Positions 1 to 5,346 of a DNA stretch of 5,346 nucleotides are shown here, piece after piece. Position numbers and translations under genes: made by a program. The DNA is from an uncultured Woeseiaceae bacterium (lineage in GTDB: Bacteria > Pseudomonadota > Gammaproteobacteria > Woeseiales > Woeseiaceae): assembly GCA_947259435.1 (NCBI GenBank), contig CAMYMP010000097.1:1-5346 (forward strand), in the 5' to 3' direction. Below the pieces are notes generated by a model. It saw nothing but the letters and a program-made list of their open reading frames with translations, did not search any database and was not told the origin of the DNA. How positions within the stretch are numbered: the stretch's first letter is position 1; the number at the start of each line of letters is the position of its first letter.

Positions 1-1189
1 CTCGGTAATGAGTCAGACCGTGACGGTCAACGGCAGCACTATCTTCGACGATGACATTGGCAACAATGATGGCGTACCGGGCATCGACTTTCGCGATTTG
101 CTAATTGGCATGGTCGTCGAGGTCAGCGCCTTTCCGACCGAAGGCGGGTTTCTTGCGACTCGCGTTGATCGAGAACTCGACGGCACAGGCGGCGATCCCG
201 ACTTTGGTGATCCCGCGGTTGATGGTGACGAGCTTGAGATCAAGGGCTTTGTCGAGGATGTAGCGAGCGACAACACGTCCATCACCGTTGGTGGAGTTGT
301 GTTCACGGTAAGTGATGGCGCGATTTTCGAAGATGGTCTGATCCTGGGTACGGACCTTGTTGGTGTATTTGTAGAGGTCAAAGCAGACATCGTGGCCGGC
401 GAATACATTCTAGTGCGTCTGCAGAGCGAGGACGACTTCGATGACGATGACCGTAACGGTGAGTTCGAGGTGGAAGGTGTTCTGCAATCAGTCGATACGG
501 GTTCGACTCCGAATACGTTCACGATAAACGGCTTCACGGTGCCGGTAACGAACGCAGCCTCACTCGAATCGCTCGTCGGTATGCGCGTCGAAATTAAAGG
601 CAGCTTCAATGCGGACGGTGTGCTCGTATTGCGTGAGGCAGAGCAGGAAATCGAAGACAATGTTCGCACCGAGGATCTGGTTGCCTCGGTCGATCCCGAC
701 ATTAGTTTCACGACACGGCTCGGCCTCGTCATCACCCCGACTGGAGGCAGCCGCGTCGAGGACAGCGCGAGCGAAGGCGATCACCTGACGCCCGCGCAAT
801 TCATCGGCCGTTTGCAAACGGGCGACCGTATCGAGGCACGAGGACATGAAGATCTGTCCGGCAATGTCGTCTGGACACGGGTCGAACGTGACGAACTGGC
901 GGCTGAGAACAGCGACTTTGAATGTGAATTGCGTGGACCAGTCGATTCCATCGACGGCGATGCAAGTGGTTTCAGTTTCGTTATTCAGGGTGTGACCGTC
1001 CAAACGGGCCGTGTCGATGAGAACAACTTCGAGGGAGAAAACGACCAGCCGATCGGCCGGACGGAGTTCTTCAATCGCCTTCGGATTGGAGCGATTGTCG
1101 AAGCCGAAAGCTTCGAAGGTGACGCGTTCTGCATGACCGGATTGCTCGATGCCAGAGAAGTCGAGATTGAGTCGGCGGATGACAATTAG
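1..1189 (+). CDS. DUF5666 repeat protein, 5'-truncated by the window edge
   Basis: The reading frame is open from the first base, so the ATG at position 8 is probably internal. It falls inside a repeat unit whose first strand would lie upstream. The visible 393 residues hold five units of about 65-80 residues, at roughly 1-55, 75-140, 152-213, 220-295 and 304-387 (numbered from position 8). Each unit follows the DUF5666 pattern: a beta-strand with G-x-V, a strand like FTINGFTV, an acidic turn, then L-x-x-G-x-x-VEV and a closing strand ending in R-V-E or similar. The protein is very acidic, with Asp-rich linkers between units. The only cysteines are 306 and 375, both in the last unit. By comparison with the lipoprotein at 2133-3545, the missing part is probably a lipoprotein signal peptide plus one unit. 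DUF5666 has no established function; an envelope or surface location is inferred. Family assignment is confident from the pattern; the true start is not visible. Confidence 0.85.
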   Translation, partial: SVMSQTVTVNGSTIFDDDIGNNDGVPGIDFRDLLIGMVVEVSAFPTEGGFLATRVDRELDGTGGDPDFGDPAVDGDELEIKGFVEDVASDNTSITVGGVVFTVSDGAIFEDGLILGTDLVGVFVEVKADIVAGEYILVRLQSEDDFDDDDRNGEFEVEGVLQSVDTGSTPNTFTINGFTVPVTNAASLESLVGMRVEIKGSFNADGVLVLREAEQEIEDNVRTEDLVASVDPDISFTTRLGLVITPTGGSRVEDSASEGDHLTPAQFIGRLQTGDRIEARGHEDLSGNVVWTRVERDELAAENSDFECELRGPVDSIDGDASGFSFVIQGVTVQTGRVDENNFEGENDQPIGRTEFFNRLRIGAIVEAESFEGDAFCMTGLLDAREVEIESADDN

Positions 1190-1208
1190 CCCGACTTCGC
1201 CTGGGCGA

Positions 1209-1260
1209 TCCGTCTGCGAGACGGACTGGGGCAGGGCCCGCAAACGAGCGAGCCCTGCCC
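1209..1260 (+). terminator. Tandem hairpins, probable terminator of the first DUF5666 gene
   Basis: Two hairpins follow the stop codon by about 20 bases. The first (1209-1225) has a perfect 7-bp stem, TCCGTCT/AGACGGA, with a 3-nt loop. The second (1229-1260) has a perfect 9-bp GC-rich stem, GGGCAGGGC/GCCCTGCCC, extended by three more pairs (1239-1241 with 1248-1250) past one C-A mismatch, leaving a 6-nt loop. The following ATCTTG is only a poor T-tract, so termination strength is uncertain. The structure separates this gene from the next promoter. Confidence 0.55.
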
Positions 1261-1279
1261 ATCTTGTCCGACGGGCAGG

Positions 1280-1306
1280 TTGACGTACTGACGTATCTGA
1301 GATAAT
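1280..1306 (+). promoter_or_regulatory. Candidate sigma-70 promoter of the DUF6502-DUF5666 operon
   Basis: A -35-like TTGACG (1280-1285) precedes a -10-like GATAAT (1301-1306). The spacer is short at 15 bp, but a TG at 1298-1299 forms an extended -10 element that could compensate. Transcription would start near 1312-1314, only about 4-6 bases before the ATG at 1318. This fits the lack of any Shine-Dalgarno sequence there. This is a prediction from motifs only. Confidence 0.45.
1281..1296 (+). repeat. Tandem octamer TGACGTAC/TGACGTAT within the promoter
   Basis: Two adjacent octamers share 7 of 8 bases and overlap the -35 element and spacer of the candidate promoter. The 8-bp spacing does not match a full helical turn. 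It may be a regulator half-site pair or simply chance. Confidence 0.4.
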
Positions 1307-1319
1307 GAGTCTCATTCAT
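1301..1319. promoter_or_regulatory. Fur-like palindrome overlapping the -10 and start codon
   Basis: A perfect 6-1-6 inverted repeat, AATGAG-T-CTCATT, lies at 1304-1316. The 19-bp segment 1301-1319 matches 13 of 19 positions of the classical Fur box GATAATGATAATCATTATC. It covers the predicted -10, the transcription start and the first bases of the start codon, an ideal place for a repressor. The palindrome is seen directly. Binding by Fur or another metal-responsive regulator is inference, and the local DUF6502 protein could equally be the ligand. Confidence 0.4.
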
Positions 1320-2130
1320 GAGAGATGGCAAAGGAACTGCGAGCGCTGCCCTGCGGCTGCTGTTTCGCCCGATCGCACGCATCATGTTGCGTGCCGGCGT
1401 GAACTGGCAGGAACTGGCGGATATCTGCAAAGCGACTTACGTCGAGGTTGCGACCGAGGATTTCGGCATTCGTGGACGACCGACCAACATTTCCCGCGTT
1501 GCCATTCTGACCGGCCTGTCGCGACGCGAAGTGCGGCGTCTGCGGAACCTTTTGCAGGACGAAAACGTTGAAGTGTTCGCCCGCATCAACTATGCGACGC
1601 GAGTTCTCGCCGGCTGGTATCAGGACGATGAGTTTCTCGGCGCAGACGGTAAACCCCTGCCGCTGCCACCGTCGGGCGAAACCGGCTCATTCGCATCCTT
1701 GTGTGAAAAGTACAGCGGTGACGTAGCGGCGACGACGATGATGAAAGAGCTGAAACATGTCGGCGCCGTGGCTGAGGGTCTGGACGGAATGCTTACGGTG
1801 AAAATGCGTACTTACATGCCGACGATGATGGATCCGGAACGCATGCTGAGTTCCGGCAGTGTTTTGGAGGACATGGGTTACACCATCGCCTACAACCTGC
1901 ATCGCTCGGAAAAAGATCCAGGTCGTTTCGAACGTCGTGCAACAAACAACAGGATACCGGCAAAAGAACTGCCGGAGTTCCGCGATTTTATTGAGACGGA
2001 AGGTCAGGAGTTTCTCGAGAGGGTCGACGCCTGGCTGAGCGAGCACGAAATCAGAGATGGCGACGAGAGCAAGACGATTCGGCTAGGCATGGGTGCCTAC
2101 TGGATCGAAGGCCGCAAACGAGAGGAATGA
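1318..2130 (+). CDS. DUF6502 family protein, putative winged-helix DNA-binding protein
   Basis: A 270-residue protein, complete. Residues 10-50 (ALRLLFRPIARIMLRAGV, then QELADICKATYVEVA) match the conserved opening of DUF6502 proteins. Residues 57-79 (NISRVAILTGLSRREVRRLR) have the shape of a helix-turn-helix: a helix, a G-L-S turn and an arginine-rich recognition helix. Residues 125-170 contain a Y-x-GDV segment, a helix and a V-G-A-V hairpin that resemble a second winged-helix fold. The C-terminal third is charged and helical. No signal peptide or membrane segment is present, so it is probably cytoplasmic. An in-frame TGA at 1306-1308 makes ATG 1318 the first possible ATG, and later starts would cut the conserved N-terminus. 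There is no Shine-Dalgarno sequence, which fits near-leaderless translation. The gene overlaps or abuts the next start, so the two products are likely made together. A regulatory role is inferred, not established. Confidence 0.85.
   Translation: MRDGKGTASAALRLLFRPIARIMLRAGVNWQELADICKATYVEVATEDFGIRGRPTNISRVAILTGLSRREVRRLRNLLQDENVEVFARINYATRVLAGWYQDDEFLGADGKPLPLPPSGETGSFASLCEKYSGDVAATTMMKELKHVGAVAEGLDGMLTVKMRTYMPTMMDPERMLSSGSVLEDMGYTIAYNLHRSEKDPGRFERRATNNRIPAKELPEFRDFIETEGQEFLERVDAWLSEHEIRDGDESKTIRLGMGAYWIEGRKREE
2121..2126 (+). promoter_or_regulatory. Ribosome binding site before a triple ATG
   Basis: AGAGGA lies inside the end of the DUF6502 gene, just before three consecutive in-frame ATG codons (2127, 2130, 2133). 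Spacing from the AGGA core is 0, 3 and 6 bases respectively, so the third ATG is best placed. The overlap with the upstream stop (TGA 2128-2130) suggests translational coupling. Confidence 0.6.
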
Positions 2131-2132
2131 TG

Positions 2133-3545
2133 ATGAAGCGTTATGGAGTTACGATATTGAGCGGCATGCTCGCGATCGCTGCCTGCGGCGGTGGTGGCGA
2201 AAAAGTTGCCGGTATTGATGGACGCGGCAACCCGGCGCGAGTGGGCGTCGTGTCGAAAGGGACGATCACGGGTTTCGGCAGTATCATTGTCAACGGTGTT
2301 GCGTTTGACACGAGTAATGCGCAATTCGGCATAGACGGCAGAGGTGGCACCCAGGCGGATCTGGCAGTTGGTGACGTCGTCGTAGTCGAGGGTACGGTAA
2401 ACGACGATGGCACCTCACCGATCGCGGACACTGTCACGTTTGACGATTTGGTCGAGGGTCCGATCACCCAAATTGACACGGTAGCTCAGACTTTGACGGT
2501 TCTCGGACAGTTCGTGCGCGTCGATGCTGACACCTCGTTCGACGACGGAATCATTCCGGCTGCATTCGATGGTCTGAGCGTGACGGACGTCATCGAGGTC
2601 AGCGGTTTCGTTCTGGCCGATGGCAGCATTAGCGCGACTCGAATTGAACTCAAGCTCGCCGGCGGCGAGCTGGAGATCACCGGCAATGTCAGCAACGTGG
2701 TCGGCACCACGTTTGAGATCAACGGGCTTGTCATCGATTTCAGTGCTGCGATGCTGGAGAATTTCCCGACCGGCGTACCCGAAGATGGCCACAGAGTCGA
2801 AGCAAAAGGCGATAATCTCGATGGAGCAGGTCAGCTCGTTGCGACACGCGTGGAATTCAAAGGAAATGAACTGGGCGCGGACGGTGATCTGGCCGAACTC
2901 GAAGGATTTATCACGCGTTTTGCCTCCGCGAGCGATTTCGACATCGAAGGTATCCGGGTGACCACAAGTGCGGGCACAGTGTTCGAAAATGGCACCAGCG
3001 CCGATCTTGCCTTGAACCGCAAAGTCGAAGTTGAAGGCGACATCAATGCAACTGGTGTCCTCGTTGCCGAGAAAGTCGAAATCAAGGCGTCTGGTTTTGT
3101 CCGCATCGAATCGCTGGTTGAGGCCGTGGGAGCGAATCAATTGACGGTACTCGGCATCGTCATCAGATTCGACGCGTCAACCCGATTCGAAGACAAGAGT
3201 TCGGAAGATCGCGAGCCCTTCAATCTGTCGCACATCGTCGTCGGCAATTACGTCGAGATCCGCGGCTACGAGGATGCCGGCGGCGTGGTCGCAACACTGC
3301 TGGAACGCGAGGACTTTCAGGGCGATGTAGCGTTGCGCGGTTTTGTTGAAGGGATAAACGATCCGGAGTTCGCAATTCTGGGCGTCAATATCTCTACCAG
3401 TATCGCCACCGATTTTTTCGATGTCGATGGATCGGATCTCGACGCAGCGGCGTTCTTCTCGCAGGCTCTTGGACGGCTCGTTGAAGCGTCCGGCACGCTA
3501 AATGGTGCCTCAATCGATGCTGGTGAGGTCGAGTTCGAAAACTAA
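2133..3545 (+). CDS. DUF5666 six-unit repeat lipoprotein
   Basis: A complete protein of 470 residues, or 472 if the ATG at 2127 is used. It opens with a typical lipoprotein signal: Lys-Arg, a hydrophobic stretch and the lipobox LAIAAC, with the lipidated cysteine at residue 18. This is the only cysteine in the protein. Glycines follow it rather than Asp at +2, so outer-membrane sorting by the Lol system is expected. After a short Gly-rich linker come six DUF5666 units at about 42-104, 107-174, 179-243, 252-318, 324-392 and 400-468. Each is a beta-rich segment with motifs such as I-x-V-N-G-V, VGDVVVVEG and A-T-R-I-E. The sequence is strongly acidic. No enzyme motif is visible; a binding or structural role at the cell surface or periplasm is inferred. 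It follows the DUF6502 gene with overlap and ends before a strong terminator. Units 2-6 align in order with the five visible units of the protein at 1-1189. Confidence 0.88.
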   Translation: MKRYGVTILSGMLAIAACGGGGEKVAGIDGRGNPARVGVVSKGTITGFGSIIVNGVAFDTSNAQFGIDGRGGTQADLAVGDVVVVEGTVNDDGTSPIADTVTFDDLVEGPITQIDTVAQTLTVLGQFVRVDADTSFDDGIIPAAFDGLSVTDVIEVSGFVLADGSISATRIELKLAGGELEITGNVSNVVGTTFEINGLVIDFSAAMLENFPTGVPEDGHRVEAKGDNLDGAGQLVATRVEFKGNELGADGDLAELEGFITRFASASDFDIEGIRVTTSAGTVFENGTSADLALNRKVEVEGDINATGVLVAEKVEIKASGFVRIESLVEAVGANQLTVLGIVIRFDASTRFEDKSSEDREPFNLSHIVVGNYVEIRGYEDAGGVVATLLEREDFQGDVALRGFVEGINDPEFAILGVNISTSIATDFFDVDGSDLDAAAFFSQALGRLVEASGTLNGASIDAGEVEFEN

Positions 3546-3579
3546 GTAACACGCATCCTATTACCTACGCTAAGCACAC

Positions 3580-3603
3580 AGGCCCCTCATCGAGGGGCCT
3601 TTT
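3580..3603 (+). terminator. Rho-independent terminator of the DUF6502-DUF5666 operon
   Basis: A perfect 9-bp stem, AGGCCCCTC/GAGGGGCCT, closes a 3-nt ATC loop at 3580-3600 and runs into TTTT (3600-3603). It starts 35 bases after the TAA of the lipoprotein gene. The form is canonical and marks the operon end. Confidence 0.88.
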
Positions 3604-3623
3604 AGCTCATAAATCTTGAGGAT

Positions 3624-3650
3624 TGGAGACAGTTACTGCATCTTTATCCT
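3624..3650 (+). promoter_or_regulatory. Weak candidate promoter for the corA operon
   Basis: TTGGAG (3624-3629) and TATCCT (3645-3650) are separated by 15 bp in the AT-richer stretch between the terminator and corA. A promoter is expected here because the upstream operon is terminated, but the motif match is poor and other placements are possible. Confidence 0.25.
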
Positions 3651-3712
3651 ACTTACGACGTATTTAGCGATGACGTGACGGCCGATGGAACGTTGTCGTA
3701 TCGGCGCAGTGC

Positions 3713-3718
3713 GAAGGA
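3713..3718 (+). promoter_or_regulatory. Ribosome binding site that decides the corA start
   Basis: GAAGGA lies 8 bases before ATG 3727. The alternative upstream ATG at 3685 has no comparable site and would add 14 residues that do not resemble CorA N-termini. Confidence 0.65.
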
Positions 3719-3726
3719 TTCCGTCC

Positions 3727-4800
3727 ATGGCTCTATTCAACAAGCGTTACCATCCTGCTGGCACCTCCCCGGGCACACTGACGAAACCGCGGCCGGCAGA
3801 CGCGCCGCAGCTGCGCATCAGGCTGGTTGACTACGACGTCAACGAGATAGCGGTTCGCGACGACGTAACGGCAAAGGAATGTGAGCCTTACCTGCAGCGC
3901 GATACCGTTACCTGGGTGCACGTTGAGGGCCAGCCAACGGAAGCCGCGTTGCGGGGACTCGGGGCGTCTTTTGGTTTGCATTCACTGGCGCTGGAAGACG
4001 TGCTGAATGCTGGCCAGCGGCCCAAGGTCGAGCCTTTTGCCGACCATCTCTTTATTGTCATGAGTCTGCCTATGATGGCGGATGATCGCGTAGAGGTGCA
4101 TCAGGTCAGTTTGTTTGTCGGCGAAAATTTTCTCATCAGTTTTTGCGAAGCCGACTTCACTCCATTCGAACCGATCGTCAGGCGGCTACAGGTAGCGGGG
4201 GGTCGAATGCGCACCCTCGGCGCGGATTACCTGATGTACGGTCTTCTGGATGCCGTGATCGACCATGCCTTCCCGCTACTCGAAAACTTTGGGCTACAGC
4301 TCGAAGAGCTCGAGGAACAGATAATGAACGCCGCCGATCAGGAATCATTGGCGCAAATTCATTTGATCAGGCGTGAGCTAATTCTCTTACGGCGCAAGGT
4401 ATGGCCGCAGCGAGAGGTCATCAATCAATTGCTTCGGGACGACAGCGCCGTGATCCGCAGCGACACGCATCTGTATTTGCGCGACTGCTACGATCACACC
4501 ATCCAGGTCATGGACTTGCTTGAAACCTACCGCGACATGGTTGGCAGCTTGCTCGAGATCTATTTGTCGAGCGTCAGCAACCGCATGAATAACGTGATGC
4601 GGGTGTTGACAGTCATCGCTACGATCTTCATCCCGCTCACTTTTATTGCCGGCGTCTACGGCATGAACTTCGATCGGAGCGCGGGGCCCTGGAGCATGCC
4701 CGAGCTTGGCCAACCATTAGGTTACGTGTTCGTCTGGATCGTGATGATAGTAATTGCCATTGGCATGGTCATGTTCTTTCGCAGCCGAAAATGGTTTTGA
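3727..4800 (+). CDS. corA: CorA family magnesium/cobalt transporter
   Basis: A full-length 357-residue CorA-type channel, expected to form a homopentamer in the inner membrane that admits Mg2+ (and Co2+ or Ni2+) down the membrane potential. Residues about 25-175 form the cytoplasmic alpha/beta domain, including HSLALEDVLN and K-V-E-P-F. Residues about 180-290 are a long charged helical stalk (LEELEEQI, RRELILLRRKVWPQRE). The first membrane helix spans about 293-311 and ends in the selectivity signature YGMNF, with GMN at 312-314. The periplasmic loop carries MPEL at 324-327. The second membrane helix spans about 331-351, followed by the usual basic tail RSRKWF. Length is normal for the family. 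The start at 3727 is chosen for its ribosome binding site and because MALFNKRYHPAG resembles the N-termini of close relatives. The next gene starts 43 bases downstream and is probably in the same transcript. Nothing key is missing. Mg2+ versus other ion specificity cannot be decided from sequence alone. Confidence 0.93.
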   Translation: MALFNKRYHPAGTSPGTLTKPRPADAPQLRIRLVDYDVNEIAVRDDVTAKECEPYLQRDTVTWVHVEGQPTEAALRGLGASFGLHSLALEDVLNAGQRPKVEPFADHLFIVMSLPMMADDRVEVHQVSLFVGENFLISFCEADFTPFEPIVRRLQVAGGRMRTLGADYLMYGLLDAVIDHAFPLLENFGLQLEELEEQIMNAADQESLAQIHLIRRELILLRRKVWPQREVINQLLRDDSAVIRSDTHLYLRDCYDHTIQVMDLLETYRDMVGSLLEIYLSSVSNRMNNVMRVLTVIATIFIPLTFIAGVYGMNFDRSAGPWSMPELGQPLGYVFVWIVMIVIAIGMVMFFRSRKWF

Positions 4801-4829
4801 CGACAGTAATCTTTCCAAGGCCTGACACG

Positions 4830-4837
4830 AAGGAGAG
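4830..4837 (+). promoter_or_regulatory. Ribosome binding site for the MscS-family gene
   Basis: AAGGAGAG is a near-perfect Shine-Dalgarno sequence. The AAGGAG core ends 8 bases before GTG 4844, which supports GTG as the start over the ATG at 4853 (17 bases away). Confidence 0.75.
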
Positions 4838-4843
4838 CCTGAC

Positions 4844-5346
4844 GTGGATGACATGCTGAGCTATTTGAACAGCCTGAGCATGCCATTGAGGCTCACGGCG
4901 TTCGCCGGTCTCGCCATTGCGATACACGTGATCGTGATCCTGGTGCGGCAGTTGGCGGGACGGGCTTTTCTGAGTCAGCACGTGAAGCGTCACCAGAAAT
5001 TGCGGTCGATCGCGACACTTACGACCAGTGCGCTGGTGTTTACTCTGTATTTCTTCGCGGTAGGGCTAATCCTGCGCGAGTTCGGCGTCTCGCTAACGGC
5101 CTATCTTGCCAGCGCGTCGGTCGTCGGACTCGCGATAGGTTTCGGTTCACAAGGCATCGTGCAGGATGTGGTTACAGGCCTGACGTTTATTTTCTCTGAC
5201 CTGATAGACGTTGGTGACCTCGTCGAAGTCTCTGGTCAGACCGGTACAGTCAAGGCAATCACGATGCGATTCGTCGAACTCGAAAACGCAATGGGCGCGA
5301 CAGTTTTCATACCGAATCGTACGATTAACAACGTCATTAATTATCC
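4844..5346 (+). CDS. Small-conductance mechanosensitive channel (MscS family), 3'-truncated
   Basis: The frame is open from GTG 4844 to the window edge, giving 167 codons plus two bases. MscS channels form homoheptamers in the inner membrane that open under membrane tension and release solutes during osmotic downshock. Three hydrophobic segments are visible at about 17-35, 57-79 and 84-117. The third is the pore-lining helix, with ASASVVGLAIGFGSQGIVQD. The start of the beta domain follows: a D-x-x-DVGD-x-V-E-V segment near 119-129, G-x-T-G-T-V near 131-136 and the conserved FIPNRTINN near 155-163. The single helix pair before the pore indicates a small MscS-type rather than a large MscK-type protein. 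The C-terminal vestibule domain lies beyond the window. It follows corA by 43 bases, so co-transcription is likely. GTG is chosen because of the strong ribosome binding site. Family assignment is firm; the exact subfamily (MscS proper or a YbdG- or YnaI-like paralogue) is not. Confidence 0.9.
   Translation, partial: MDDMLSYLNSLSMPLRLTAFAGLAIAIHVIVILVRQLAGRAFLSQHVKRHQKLRSIATLTTSALVFTLYFFAVGLILREFGVSLTAYLASASVVGLAIGFGSQGIVQDVVTGLTFIFSDLIDVGDLVEVSGQTGTVKAITMRFVELENAMGATVFIPNRTINNVINY

Noticed and set aside
13..1315. Long antisense open frames at 13-735 and 560-1315 on the - strand
   Set aside because: They mirror the DUF5666 gene, whose Asp-, Glu- and Val-rich codons leave antisense frames open. 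Their translations are low-complexity (Ser/Thr/Pro-rich) or unlike any family, and they lack ribosome binding sites.
1305..1571. Alternative + strand frame starting at ATG 1305
   Set aside because: It overlaps the DUF6502 gene in another frame, and its product (Arg- and Ser-rich, no domain) looks like out-of-frame translation. The DUF6502 frame has clear family motifs.
2415..3140. Antisense open frame of 241 codons on the - strand
   Set aside because: It is the shadow of the second DUF5666 gene. Its predicted protein shows no recognisable domain and it lies wholly inside a convincing gene.
3415..3450. Asp-rich DVDGSDLD segment as a calcium-binding loop
   Set aside because: The glycine falls at loop position 4 rather than 6 and the later ligands do not fit the EF-hand or dockerin pattern.
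3685..3726. Upstream start for corA at ATG 3685
   Set aside because: There is no ribosome binding site, the 14 extra residues are Arg-rich and unlike CorA N-termini, and a good site sits before ATG 3727.
3546..3726. Possible Mg2+ riboswitch upstream of corA
   Set aside because: Only the terminator hairpin of the preceding operon is evident. The remaining stretch of about 120 bases has no conserved M-box-like helices that I can recognise and is short for such an element.
1..5346. Mobile element, CRISPR array, tRNA or phage attachment site
   Set aside because: No transposase or integrase motif, terminal inverted repeats, spaced direct repeats or tRNA-like cloverleaf were seen on either strand.

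Overview
The window looks like a gammaproteobacterial chromosome segment. The evidence is indirect: a moderately GC-rich sequence, Sec/lipoprotein and Lol-type sorting signals, a Fur-like palindrome, and CorA and MscS sequences of proteobacterial style. I cannot name a genus. All five recognised genes lie on the + strand, and the first and last run off the window edges.

Left part (1-3603): an accessory-looking locus built around DUF5666 repeat proteins. A 5'-truncated DUF5666 gene (1-1189) ends at a strong hairpin (1209-1260). A compact promoter with an overlapping palindrome (about 1280-1316) then drives a two-gene operon: a DUF6502 protein with helix-turn-helix-like segments (1318-2130), overlapping a six-unit DUF5666 lipoprotein (2133-3545 by the best ribosome binding site; a 4-bp ATGA overlap if the first ATG is used). 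A clean rho-independent terminator (3580-3603) closes the operon. The two DUF5666 proteins match each other unit by unit along their length, which suggests a tandem gene duplication.

Right part (3604-5346): an ion-transport pair. A full-length CorA-type divalent cation channel (3727-4800) carries the GMN signature. After 43 bases comes the start of a small MscS-type mechanosensitive channel gene (4844 to the window end). Both have good ribosome binding sites and they are probably co-transcribed.

The most interesting content is the DUF6502/DUF5666 pair. Its function is unknown. The sequence suggests a cytoplasmic DNA-binding protein coupled to a surface-anchored repeat lipoprotein, transcribed from a promoter that would leave almost no 5' leader. 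No RNA genes, CRISPR arrays, insertion sequences or transposase remnants were seen. The gaps between genes are all shorter than 300 bases.
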